This document shows positions 36,115 to 47,480 of a stretch of DNA of 64,000 nucleotides, piece by piece. The translations under genes and the position numbers were made by a program. The notes under the pieces were generated by a model that made no database searches, was not told where the DNA came from, and was given only the letters and a program-made list of their open reading frames with translations. The stretch comes from Chrysoperla carnea. Its lineage: Eukaryota > Arthropoda > Insecta > Neuroptera > Chrysopidae. Every line of letters starts with the position of its first letter. Position 1 is the first letter of the stretch. The stretch spans positions 40,211,935-40,275,934 of the forward strand of contig NC_058338.1 of the NCBI RefSeq assembly GCF_905475395.1, written 5' to 3'.

Positions 36115-36393
36115 ATGAATTTTAATTTAATTTTAACGTTACTTGTAACAATGTGTACTATAACATTGGTCACATCGAAACCAATATTAGATTTGTTATT
36201 TGGTAATTACGATTCATACAATACAAACAGAAAACCAAATTATGGACGTAGTTATAAGCCATCATCGAATAATGGTGGTGGTGGTGGCGCACGTTACAAT
36301 GATATTTGTCGAGTGCATTCAGCGCATACTGTTGGATTTCCTACCGTCGTTAATTCTGGATATGCCGGTTGTCCATGGAGTAGAAAAAAATAA
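36115..36393 (+). CDS. Small secreted glycine-rich peptide, unknown family
   Basis: A single-exon frame of 92 aa with an A-rich leader before its ATG. Residues 1-21 form a clear signal peptide (hydrophobic ILTLLVTMCTITLV, then TS|KP). The mature part has a Tyr/Asn/Arg-rich linker, a run of five glycines (54-58), then a compact C-terminal piece starting RYNDICRVHSAHTVGFPTVV. That piece has two cysteines (65 and 86) that could form one disulfide, and the chain ends PWSRKK. The layout, with signal peptide, low-complexity spacer and small Cys-containing domain, fits a secreted effector such as an immune-induced peptide, venom or salivary component, or neuropeptide-like precursor. I do not recognise the family. 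No AATAAA lies close downstream. Composition clearly differs from chance frames nearby. Confidence 0.72.
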   Translation: MNFNLILTLLVTMCTITLVTSKPILDLLFGNYDSYNTNRKPNYGRSYKPSSNNGGGGGARYNDICRVHSAHTVGFPTVVNSGYAGCPWSRKK

Positions 36394-39300
36394 TTGAAAA
36401 TTTCATCTAAATAAGGAAGAACAATTTAAAACTATAATTGAAATGGATCCAATAGAGTGTTAAAATTTACTGTAATAGAGACTTGAACCAAATGAAAGAA
36501 TGAAAGTGAGATTGTTTGGTATTGAATTTTTGTAGTAATATGTTTATAATGCATGTTATGGTTAAGGTAGTATGAGCGCCATGGCAAGTTAATACTTGTG
36601 GTGGAAATTATTTATACCTTATTTTTAACTTTGATGATGAATTTTGTTATAAACTTGATGAATGTAAACGAAAATAAGCATAAAATTATCCTCTCTACCT
36701 TGGTTTTCGAAATATCCAAAGCTAAATAATTAAACAAAATTTTCAATTTTCAATATTTTGAAAATTACTCCAGATATCGAAAAATTGTTTTCTTACTTTT
36801 CGTATTATATTGTCAAATTATAAAATAATTCACATCTACGAAAACATATCATCCATCTATTTAAATAATCAGGCAACCCACCCCCCCCTCTAAAATTTTT
36901 AGAATTGATTTAGACTTAGCCCAACTTCATATTTTAAAAAAATCAAGCTTTTTATTCAAAATTGCCCTGGGGCTCGTATATCCTTAAAAAAGGAACTTAT
37001 TTTTGATAAAGTTTTTGTCATTTGATTTCAAAGAAATTTTGACTATAAATATTTGATAATGTTATGTTTCTCAATGGAAGCTCATTTCGGACTTAAATGA
37101 AATGGAGAATTGATTTTACTTTCAGTTTCAGAATAAAAGAAAAGCAAAGGTTCCGATCCGGTTCTGTCTTTGAATATTCCTTTTTTTAAGGGTTTCGGTT
37201 TAAGGCATACAAACTGCCAATTTACGTGAGGAGTTAGTCGTACAGTTACGATTCACAAAAAAAATCGTCTTCTATCTCAGTTTTATGCTTCAAAAAATGA
37301 TCCGGTTCGAATCCTTCATTGAGAAGTATTAAAATTCAAAAAAAAAAAACTGCCAAAAAATAGACAATGTTTAGTTAATGCTTTTTTTCGCACCATAGGA
37401 AAGATATAAGCATTAATTCTTATGACTTTTAAAGAAGTAAATCTTAGTATAAATAGTAGGATAAAACAAGTATTTTTGAGTAGCAGTCTATTTTGAAAAA
37501 AAAAAAACATTGAACCCTTGTTACGCACGCTTTGATTTCAATTTAGGAATGATTTCAAATGGTTCTAATTATAATTTGTTTCGTGATTAGTTAGTGTTAT
37601 TTATTTTAAAGACTGAATATTATCTATTGTATCTAACGACTTAACCAGTATTTTTTATAAAATGTTGTTATTAAAAGACTTTTTAAAAACATTTTATAAA
37701 AATACTGGTCATAAAAATTTGTTATACTAAGGAAACAGGAGGCCAGTTTTTTAAATCAGGATAGTAGATTTTTATTCAATAATCGTATGGTTTATTATCC
37801 TGCTTAGGCACTAAAAACTATAAATCGTTTTATTTCCATAGTGTCAAAATATAGTTACTTTCCTGGCTGGAAAACTGTACTTGGCTGTCCCACATAGAAT
37901 AAGTTTCCTGAAAAAGATTCATTTTAGTTATATTGAATACTGTAGTTACTGTAAAATGTTGAACAAAAATAATTAAAAATTTTTGATTTGTGTCACCTTT
38001 ATGAATACCAATACCGATTTCCTTTCCTTTGTACAAACGATTTGAATTCAAAATAGGATTATGCGGAGAGATAAGATGCACAAAAATGGTGAAGTGTTAA
38101 AAAATGGTATATCAGTTGAAGTTAAGTTTTTGATCTAAAAAAAGAGTATTACGAATCTCATTGAAAAGTCCTCAAAATTTGATATGGTGTGGTTACGACC
38201 TTTTAAACTATATCAAGAAGTTAAAGCCAAAAAATGAGGAAATTTTTCAAACATAGGTGTCTGAAAGTCATAAAGAATACATATTAATGATAAACATTAT
38301 ATATTTTTTTGACAAAATTACGAAAATGAATTAAAAGAGAAACTTTTAAACTTTCTAACAGAAATATGCTTAGTGCGTTAAAAATTACACTATTCAGCTT
38401 ATATTTTTTGTATAGTAAATAAAACAATTTGCGTAAACGTGCAATATATGCGTGCATTGATGCTCTAATCTCAGCCTATGGTCCTCAGATCACTATGTCT
38501 TCATACAATTTCCGATGGATATTTTTGACTTTTTCAAATACAATATAGATTACCGCTTGTGAGAAGATCGTATAATAGATCAGAACTTCGAACTTTTAAT
38601 TGAGGTCCAAAATCCTATCATTTTATTCGTGTATTATGGGCTATGTATTTGTATTTGGTATTGTATGTGCATTGTATGTGTAAAACTTGAAGTGATACAC
38701 ATATATAATCCCTCTTTGTTTCATACATAAGAACGTCTATAAGAACTCTTCTTACTTCATATATTATAAATGGCTAACGATATGGTTTACAAACAGTATG
38801 CATATTTCATTTTAACCATTAGTTAGTTTTATGTCTCAATAAATTATATATGTACAGAATGGCGCTGAGAAATGTCTGATTTTGAAAGCGCCCAAAAATG
38901 AAATCTAATCAATTTTTCCAAATTTGTTTTACCACCTTCAATATAAAAATAATTTAAGATATTAAGTGCTGAAATAAATTAATTGTGTCTGTAATCGAAT
39001 TGTATTATGTTTTTAAGTAAATCCATATAATTGAGTTAATGTAATCTTATTCATTTTAAGTTTTTAATTCAAGATGACGTTCATTTAAGTGCACACATTT
39101 TTGCAGGTGAGCCTTGGAGTTGTTCACCACATGCCGCTCATTAAGTGCTTCAATATTGTTGCTCTTTTACATTAGCGCAATGCTAGGGTACCCTCTAGGA
39201 TCTATTATAACCGAATGAACGACAGAATAAAGCGTGATAGATGGAATGAAACCTTCACCTATTGTTTTCTAATACAATTTACTTACTAAACTGGATTTAT

Positions 39301-39910
39301 TTAAAAACACAATAAAATTTAAATATTAATATAGCTTATGAAAAATGGCATTTAATTAATAGATAAATTAATACACCTTATTCAATAGAAATCTATTTTT
39401 AATTATTAGTACACAATTTATATTGTATTCGTATTTAAAAATTATATAATATTTGTATAATAACTATAAATAAAACTAATTTATTTTTATAATTATGTTG
39501 TAATAATGTTTGCTATAAGAAAACCTAAAATAAATATAAATAAAAATTATTTAAAGAAATGCCTGATAATCAGCGAAAAGGTTACTTCATCTATTTATAG
39601 TGTAATGTAGTACCATCTGGATAGATATTGCCATATACTGGACAGCATTTATAGTGAAATGTGTGTATTTTGTGAGAATGCAGATAGGCTGAAGATTGAT
39701 TGTCGTTGTGGTTTTGCGTAATGTATCTTGAATGTTATAATTTAATTTACATACTATCGACACATTCTTATTTGTATGCGCTAAATATTACAATTATTGG
39801 CTTGTGTTTTATAAGCGTCCAAGTACATTGTAAGAAATGCATGGCGTTTACTACAATGCCAGTATGGTATAGAGAAATATACTCAAAACGTTTCTGAGAA
39901 TATTCTATGT
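36394..39910. other. Intergenic, no gene seen
   Basis: AT-rich, with a C-run (36880-36889) and several A/T homopolymers. The open frames at 37316-37528, 37830-38081 and 39700-39897 carry no domain or splice partner and are not called. Confidence 0.5.
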
Positions 39911-39996
39911 AATATTGCCATAAGATCCATCGCTATGGCGTTATTTACATTATTGTATTATATATAACACCATAGCAATGGATCTTACGATAATAT
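39911..39996. repeat. Imperfect hairpin, ~35-bp arms
   Basis: Left arm 39911-39945 contains TAAGATCCATCGCTATGGCG. Right arm 39962-39996 carries its near-complement CACCATAGCAATGGATCTTA. The loop is about 16 bases. About 31 of 35 positions pair. It could be a decayed fold-back element or a transcribed hairpin. Confidence 0.75.
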
Positions 39997-40643
39997 ACCA
40001 TATCAACATTTTAATAAACACCATGTATTTCCTACGGTATGTAGGTGAGCGAACTATAGGTGGACAAGAGAAGTCTCATTCACCAGGAGTCATTAAAAAT
40101 ATCAATTGATGTTATTGCCGGAAAAGTCTTATGACGCTTTTCCATAGAGTGGACTGAAACGATTACATATTGAAGAAAGTGCCTTCAGGAATAATCGTGG
40201 GGGCTAGTCTAGGTACAACATCAAAAAAAAAAAATAAAAATAAAAATTATGCCACCGTCTCTGACAATTTGAACGCAGTGAGTAGCATAGAAAATATTTT
40301 CATGCTACGTTTTTAAACATTTTAAAAACAGGGTACACTGCCAATCTTCAGTATCTTGAAAGGTATTATTGCTATTTATGATACAGAAACTTTATGAAAA
40401 CAAAATTTATTTACCGAAATACAATTTCTTTACCGAGGGATTGATTGCCTACGAGCTTTTATTTTTAACTAAAACACATATCAAAGTTTTTAGCAGAAAA
40501 TAAAAAAATTGTTGGGTTTGTACCTTACATCAGGAACGACAACTATTAGTTATGATAGAAATCTATTAATTTTTATCAAATTGTTTTAGTATTATGAAAT
40601 ATGTTACAAGTGTTGATAAAATCTAAAAATAATTATTAAAATA

Positions 40644-40649
40644 TTTATT
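40644..40649 (-). promoter_or_regulatory. Poly(A) signal AATAAA of the gustatory receptor gene
   Basis: The minus strand reads TGAATAAA at the stop codon, so the signal starts with the last base of the stop codon. The 3' UTR would be very short if this one is used. Confidence 0.35.
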
Positions 40650-41868
40650 CAACTAATAATTTTTGAAACATTAATATAAAAAGTAGTTACCGTTAATAAT
40701 GTTTCGTAATTTAAATTAAAAAAACCAAGAACATTAAAAGAAAACTTAGTTGAATTCAAAATTCCAACTATTTGAATCATCTACAAAAAATTTAACACAT
40801 TATATAAGGGAAAAGGAAAATTTACTTCGTCTTTTGGTGTAATGGGTGTAAGGGCACTATTGTCATTGATTGTAAAATTATTTTATAAAGACCTGCACAG
40901 CAAATATTTCTTACCTTTTCCATAACTTCTGAGTTTTCAAAATATTTTACACAATATTTTTCAATACATCCAATATTTTCGTATAAACTTTCCTCTACAT
41001 AATTACAAACACATACTAAATTCAAAATATCCATGAAGCAAATTACAACGAAACTTAAGTAAAATCCTTCATTAATTTGAAATGATTCATGAAATAGTAC
41101 AATTCCAAATATAACTTTATAAGCAATAAAGGTCAGGATGTGTAAACCGTAAATTTCATTCATTTCCTTTAAGAGACTCTTTAACTTTATATAATTACTG
41201 ACATATATTTTTAAATAATAGAAATTAACTTTTTCATCACAAATTATTTGAAGGAAATCATTTAACAATTTAATGCGTTTATTAATACAAAATATCATCA
41301 ATATAAAATTAAAGATGCCTAACGAATCAAAAACTTGCATTGGGATTCCTAAAAGTGAGTATAGTAACGAAATATTTTTATCAATATAATTAACTGTTGC
41401 TACAAATCCAATAGCACAAAGAAAAATTTTCGATGAAACATTAAACAAAAATATTATCGATAAATTATAAAATAATTGCCGATGGTTTATTTTTAAATCA
41501 ACTAAATTTAAGATTAAATCGTGTTTCTGTAAATAATTGTGTATACTTATTATTTTATTGCGATGTTTAATTATTGTAAAGTAATATATAAAAATTAATA
41601 AAAATTCACTAAGCTTTAAATAACCACCCAAATTAAAAGCTCCCGATTGATTCTCTCGTATTATAACAACGACAAAATGAAATATATGTAAACATAACGG
41701 TAAAAAAATTATCAATATAAATGAAATCGGTTGTAGAAAAAATAAACGGTATTTATCAACTTTCATTTCTTCAATTCCATGAATATTTTTGCTGATTCGA
41801 AATGGAAATATTCCTATAATCTTACACAGGTCATAAAAGTATCTGACCGTTTGAAAATGATTGTTCAT
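40649..41868 (-). CDS. Gustatory receptor family protein (7tm_7), two exons
   Basis: A seven-transmembrane insect chemoreceptor, expected to be a subunit of a ligand-gated cation channel in gustatory neurons. Exon 1 (41868-40915) encodes 318 aa. A 134-bp phase-0 intron (GTAAGA ... TTGTAG) leads to exon 2 (40780-40649), adding 43 aa; the total is 361 aa, normal for the family. Exon 1 has successive hydrophobic segments and an N-terminus (YFYDLCKIIGIFPFR) like that of Grs. Exon 2 reads KFSFNVLGFFNLNYETLLTV, the conserved FxxxGFFxLNxxLL block before TM7, at the usual position of the last Gr intron. The hallmark TYxxxxxQF appears as TFYINVSKI, with Y, Q and F replaced, so the receptor is divergent. 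The frame is intact through a 7-T run. Ligand unknown; a divergent Or is less likely. Confidence 0.88.
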
Positions 41869-42257
41869 TTTAATATTTTCTTGCTAGAATCAAACTTTAA
41901 TTTAGAAATATAAGTGTAAAATGCTGAAACTTATAGCTTTTTAACAAACACTAAAATATGCATTGATTGTTTCTCAATATCCATTTAAAATTTAAAAATT
42001 TATGTCACATAACTAATTATGGCGATATTAAATTATTTTATCGATATTTTATCGAGTTTTTCAATTAAGGTTTCATCGGCATAGCGTCACAATTATCACC
42101 AACTTCTATAAAACCCCAGTTTTTATCTATAATAGAGTTACATATGATAAATACATTTTTTTTTTAAAGTGACTGCTGCTAGATTGGACTCCTAAGTAAT
42201 CACTAAAGTAACAAAATACATATGCATGATTAAGAGCGCGCAGCTACGAAAAACTCA
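41869..42257. other. Upstream region of the receptor gene
   Basis: AT-rich DNA between the receptor start codon and the 42.26-kb tandem array. No distinctive promoter element was found. Confidence 0.5.
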
Positions 42258-42985
42258 AAATTAGTGGGATTACATATACTTGGTTTATTAAAACAGAATT
42301 ACATTTGGGTGTGATCGAGCAAAATCAAATTTTATAGATTTTAATGACGTCATGGAGTTTAAAAAATCAATTTTTTTTTTATATCTTGGCAAAATTTTAT
42401 TCGATTTAAATGAAATTTTTTTTGAAACATACTAACTCAGGGTCGAATTTTCCATTTTTCGTGTCAGTACATCACTTGTACTAATCATTGGGCAAATATG
42501 GATACCATGATAGTAAAATTTTTGAAAAATATTGCAGTAACTTAAAATTTGCAGTATGGCCAAAAATTAGAGGGGATTACATACTTGGTTTATGAAAATA
42601 GGATAAAATTTGGGTGTGATAGATCGAAATCATTTTTTTGTATTTTAATGACGTCATGGAGTATAAAAAATAAATTTTTTGAATATCTTGGTCAAATTTT
42701 GTTCGATTAGAATAAAATTTTTTTTGAAAAAGTAATTTCATTTTTTTTTTTTTTAGAAAATCTCTTATACTACTCCTTGAGCAAAATGTGGAAACCATGA
42801 TAGTTAAATTTTGAAAAATATTCTAGTAGCCTTAAATTAGACAATAAATTTTAAAAGTATGGCCCAGAAATTATTGGGATAACATACTTTGTTTATAATA
42901 TAGGATAAAATTTGGCTGTGATAGAGCATAATCAAATTTTTTAGATTTTAATGCCGCCATAGAGTATAAAAAAATCAATTTTTAA
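42258..42985. repeat. Tandem array of ~305-bp monomers, three copies (array A)
   Basis: Each monomer opens with GGGATTACATACTTGGTTTA, at about 42266, 42573 and 42876 (spacings about 307 and 303). This is followed by AAAATTTGGGTGTGATAG, a block with ATTTTAATGACGTCATGGAG, and a TTTGAAA run. The third copy is truncated. The same monomer forms a second array at 50.02-50.55 kb. No coding capacity. Confidence 0.85.
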
Positions 42986-44306
42986 CCTCTTTTGTGTAAC
43001 TTCCCTTTAAACTAGATATAGGTATTACATGATACTTAAATAAGATGCTGTAGAATTTCCTATTTTCATTAGAACCCAAAATATAAGCGAAAATGCCTAA
43101 AAAAAGGTGTATATTTTCTCGATTTTCTCCCGATATTTTTGAATAAATTTTATTACTATTTTTGAAATTTTCTTTCGAGGGATTAATTTTAATAAATATT
43201 TTTATTCATTTTCAGAGTTAAAACAAAAAAAAAAACTCATTTCCTAGCAGGCTTTTTAACGTTATAAAGAATAAAATTGTCTATAAAAAGTTACTGCATC
43301 ATATTTCGAAAAAACGAATCCTTGATTATCGGGTTCAGCAGAAAAAACTACGCCGAAAACCATTGGTCGATTTCGTGGAAATCAATCGGTCCTGTAAACT
43401 GGTTCAGCGGCCGGTGTATAATAAACAAGTCAATTTTGATTGAAAAATTCTTTTTTAGTTTGACATTTCGATATTTTAAGTGTTTGTATGCTTAGAATTT
43501 ATAATTATTTTGGGCAAAAAATCTGATGTAGTCAAAGAGATAATTTTTTATGCAAAAATGCCAAAAATATGAATTCAGGAACGATCAATGAAATTTTTTA
43601 TTTTTGTAAAATACTTTCTTTCCTCCTTTATAAAATACCCTTTATTTTGAGTTTCCTAGATGTACATATACCAATTATCGTATTAAAAACCTATCACTAT
43701 AGTTGGAAAGACTTTTCGATACACTGTCGATTAGAAGTGTGTAAAGGATACTAAATAGTTCAGTTGCCCTGTGTGATAGGATTTACGTTTCCAACGAATT
43801 CTATTGTTTGATAGTTTTATAAAATAGAAAAGTCTCATTGTAATCTGATCATATTATCCGTGACAAAAATGATAAAATATGATTGAAGCACAAAAAATAG
43901 AATTCAGAGTCAATACAATTTCTGTTTTGATAAAATTCGTAAAAAACATCATAGCAAAACCAATTACAATGTCCCCATTCCTTCAACAGTGTGGTATAAA
44001 AATAAATTATAAAACAAAAAAAAGTTCGACTCAATTTCAACTTTATTGTCTGAGTTTTTAATAGATATTGTTAAGTTTTTTCCCTCATTTTTAACTTCAG
44101 AAAATTTAAATTGAATAAATTATACTTTGTTGATATTTTATATTGAGCGCCTCAAGTTTTTACAAATAATCATGTGTGAGTGACTCCCACAAAATTATTT
44201 TCTATTTTTACGTACAATAAAAGCTTGTCCATTAAAAAGTATTTTTCATCTAAATTTTTTAGATGCCTTACCTACTAACTAATTTCCACCCTAATATTAT
44301 ATTAAA
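42986..44306. other. Intergenic, no gene seen
   Basis: Short open frames (43277-43495, 43569-43754 and 43849-44061 on both strands) lack domains and start context. A less AT-rich stretch near 43340-43430 was inspected and not recognised. Confidence 0.45.
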
Positions 44307-44891
44307 CAAGTGAAAACAAACAAGTGACTCAGTTAATTGTTGAAATACCATGTATAAACAGTGTTGATTATTCTGTCACATTACACATACATACATGTCA
44401 CACACGTATGTATGTTATAACTGATATAGCCATAACATATATACTATACAATTTGCACATAATTTACGCTCTCACGGGTAATCAGTGATGCTTACGAAAA
44501 AAACAAAAGATGGTTATTTTTATAAGGAAAATTTTTTACATTTACATTTTTTATTATTTAAACTTTTGTTCTATCTGTAACGGTTTACAAGATGGGTATT
44601 TACGGACGCAGGACGCAATTGACCTATGTCGCTCATTTACGAACTTGACCTCACTTTTTAGGTCCTCAGCACGCTATATATTTCAGCTTGATATCTCTTT
44701 TCGTTTTTGAGTAATCGTGATGACAGACGGACAGACAGACGACAGACGACAGACAGACAATCGGAAATGGACTAATTAGGTGATTTTATGAACACCTATA
44801 CCAAAATTTTGTATATAACATCAATATTTATAAGCGCTACAAACTTGGGACTAAACTTAATATACTATGTATATTTCATTTACATGGTATA
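44307..44891 (-). mobile_element. INE-1/DINE-1-like element, copy 4 (near complete)
   Basis: On the minus strand it starts TATACCATGTAAATGAAATA and has TTTAGTCCCAAGTTTGTAGC. It keeps a GTCT/GTC microsatellite, AGCGTGCTGAGGACC and CATCTTGTAAACCG, and ends with CTGTTTATACATGGTATTTC, the stem-loop AACAATT...GTCACTTG and TTTTCACTTG. At about 585 bp it is the most complete copy in the window. The open frame at 44510-44710 lies inside it and is not a gene. Confidence 0.85.
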
Positions 44892-47440
44892 AAAACGAAA
44901 TGGAATTAAAAAAAACAGTTTTTTCAGACTGTTTTCAAGCTCAAACAGAGATCCACATTGCTTTTAAAGAGAAATACGTTTATCAGAATCTTATTTATTG
45001 ATGCAAAATAACTTTGGTTTGGAATTTTTTTCGGAATGACATTGTAAAAAACGTCCTAGCGAAAATAGGTTATTTGGCCATTTTAAACAAAGCCAAATAG
45101 TCAAATAAATTATCAATATATGTTTTTTAAAACAATCAAATATTCCATTTTATGTCTGAATTGATCTATAGTGTTTTCAAACATGTACTAAAAGTTTTAG
45201 GTAAAAGTTTGTGTATTGTTTTAGGTTTGTTACATATATTTTATTATTTTAGTTTTGTGGGGATGTTTTCGTAGTTAATGAAAATACCTTTCTACTTCTT
45301 TCGTAATGCGGTTTAAATACAACCTACCTACCTACCTACCAATTCTGTGCTTGTATGTCATATCTTATCCATAATTAGTATGTGTTGTGACAACATGAAA
45401 ATGTTAGACAATATTCAGATGCAGAGTATTTTACTTATATAGTTTTAGTAGGAAATTATATATTTTATTCAAATAGGAAATTATTTGAGGAATTTATATT
45501 TGATGGGCTTTAAGAAGCTCAAGGTATGGCAAAAAGCTTGGAAGTAGCATCCCTCAAGTAAGTACCAATCAGTTCTGTCCCAACTACATTCTAAATAACG
45601 GAACTTTTAATAATCATGAGTGTATTATATTTACTTTTTTCTTCTTATTTTTATGTAAGGAATCTTTTAATAATAATTATAATAATAAATTTATTATAAA
45701 CTATACCGAGAAACTGATTCAAAATAGATATAAAAATGTTGTTAACGCCGTTCACCTGAGGACGCCACATATCAATCATTCAAACCTTGTAGTTCTTTCT
45801 CGCGACCACAGAGCGGAGCTTGACAACTTAACGGTTATACTATAATTCAAAATTCCTGTTGTTTTCTTTAAAGTCCGGGTTGGACGTGACTTTTCTAAAC
45901 ACGTCCAAGATGGCTATCTTTATCAAAAAAGTATTCTTTTGAATCAGTTCACTTATTTAAATTATCTGATAATTGACATTAGTTTTTCAATATCAAATTA
46001 GTTAAAATGTAGTGTCATACAGTAAATTGTGCATAGTAATTTTTTTTTTGTGTTTGCTATAATGAGGCAGTATTATCGGGATAAAGTAAAAAACATGAGG
46101 ACATGCCATATTAAAATTTAAATTAATATCATCCTTATTCGTTAACGATTGTGATCAGTGCATCCTGGGTTAAATTGTACCGGATATTCATGGGTTCGAG
46201 GAAACATTCACTAATCGTTTTCCTTCAAATCCCATCCTTTTATCTGATATTTAGTGAACGGTTTTTATCTTCATTTTTTGCCCATCGAACACAAGATCAA
46301 AGTAAGTCAAAATACAATTTACTCATCAACATTTACTCATGGTTAAATAAAGATAGATTGTCACGATCAGCTCATTATAAATACAGTATGCATAAATTGT
46401 CAATTAAATCTCTCCAGTTTGGGATACCCAAACACTGTAAGAAAAATATTATTTTAAGTTTTGGTCTCGTTTTCAATTTTACACGTATATTGAGTCTTGA
46501 AATAACTTAACTCCCTTAATATCTATTTGTTAAGTGAAGTTAAGCTGGAGGCTTTATTTTGTGTTGAAGTGTACAAAGAATGGAGTTGGGCTGAGCGAAA
46601 TGGAAGATAATCAACTAGTTTTTATATAATTCGGCAAGACGATACCCATCACTAATAAAAAGTAATCAATGTTCGTCTGCAGTTGTTGTTTAAATAATAA
46701 TATAATCGAGATAAACTCGATGATAACTATGTTGGTGGATACCATTTAAGTAGTAAAGTTTTAAGTTGACAAGTACCTATATAGTATGGTGGCAGACGAC
46801 ATACACATTGATTTGAATATCATCGTATGCTTTCAAATGGTATATGGTTCTCTTGTTGAAATGACGAAGTATTCTAATGGTCAATACTTTATCATTGCAC
46901 CTGATTTGTATGTAGATTACATACAATACAATGTGTTCCTAATAAATTTTACAAAATATTTTACAGACACTAACCCATTGACTTTATAGTATACATAGAC
47001 TAAACATCACCTATCTTACAGTGAGAAGCGTGCCAAAATCTGAGGTAATTGCTTAAGTCAGCTAGGGACATTTATCAATAAAATATACATTGAACATAGA
47101 AACATTTATCAAAATGTCCATACATTGAATGTCCAATTAAATTGGACCAATTTTCATATCACAAAATGTTTTACATAAAAAATCGTGATTTCTTTGAATT
47201 TTTTCGCTTTTGACTTAATAAAATACTTCATCACGTATAAATTTACATTTTTTCTTATGTATCTACAAAGGGTTTGGCCTAAGAAATTACCTCAGTTGTT
47301 TGCACACTTAAAATCTTTTGACGCTCAGTCTATGTAACTGTAATGTCAATGCAGTGACCCAATAGTCACATCAATAACTACATAAAAGAGACAATCATAG
47401 AAAGTCCACAAAAACAGCTCCGAAGTGAAAACTTCAAAAA
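44892..47440. other. Intergenic, no gene seen
   Basis: It contains a short CTAC microsatellite at 45325-45340. The 119-aa frame at 46151-46510 has no domain, no conserved composition and no splice partner; it is left out. No RNA gene was seen. Confidence 0.45.
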
Positions 47441-47447
47441 TCAAAGT

Positions 47448-47480
47448 CTTTTGTTCTATCTCTATCGGTTTACAAGATGA
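47448..47480 (-). repeat. Possible small INE-1/DINE-1-like fragment
   Basis: TTGTTCTATCTCTATCGGTT and the following TACAAGATG are the complement of the CATCTTGTAAACCGxTAGAGATAGAACAAAAG block inside the full element copies. Only about 33 bases match, so this may be a remnant or a short shared motif. Confidence 0.4.

Noticed and set aside
40700..40725. Frameshift in the last exon of the gustatory receptor
   Set aside because: On recount the homopolymer is seven T, which keeps GFFNLNY in frame, so the gene is intact.
40815..40914. C-terminus of the receptor as simple read-through of exon 1
   Set aside because: Read-through lacks the conserved TM7 block; a GTAAGA donor and TTGTAG acceptor lead to an exon that carries it.
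44510..44710. 66-aa frame with a hydrophobic start resembling a signal peptide
   Set aside because: Entirely inside INE-1-like copy 4.
46151..46510. 119-aa frame
   Set aside because: No domain, splice partner or signal peptide. Composition is as expected from AT-rich DNA.
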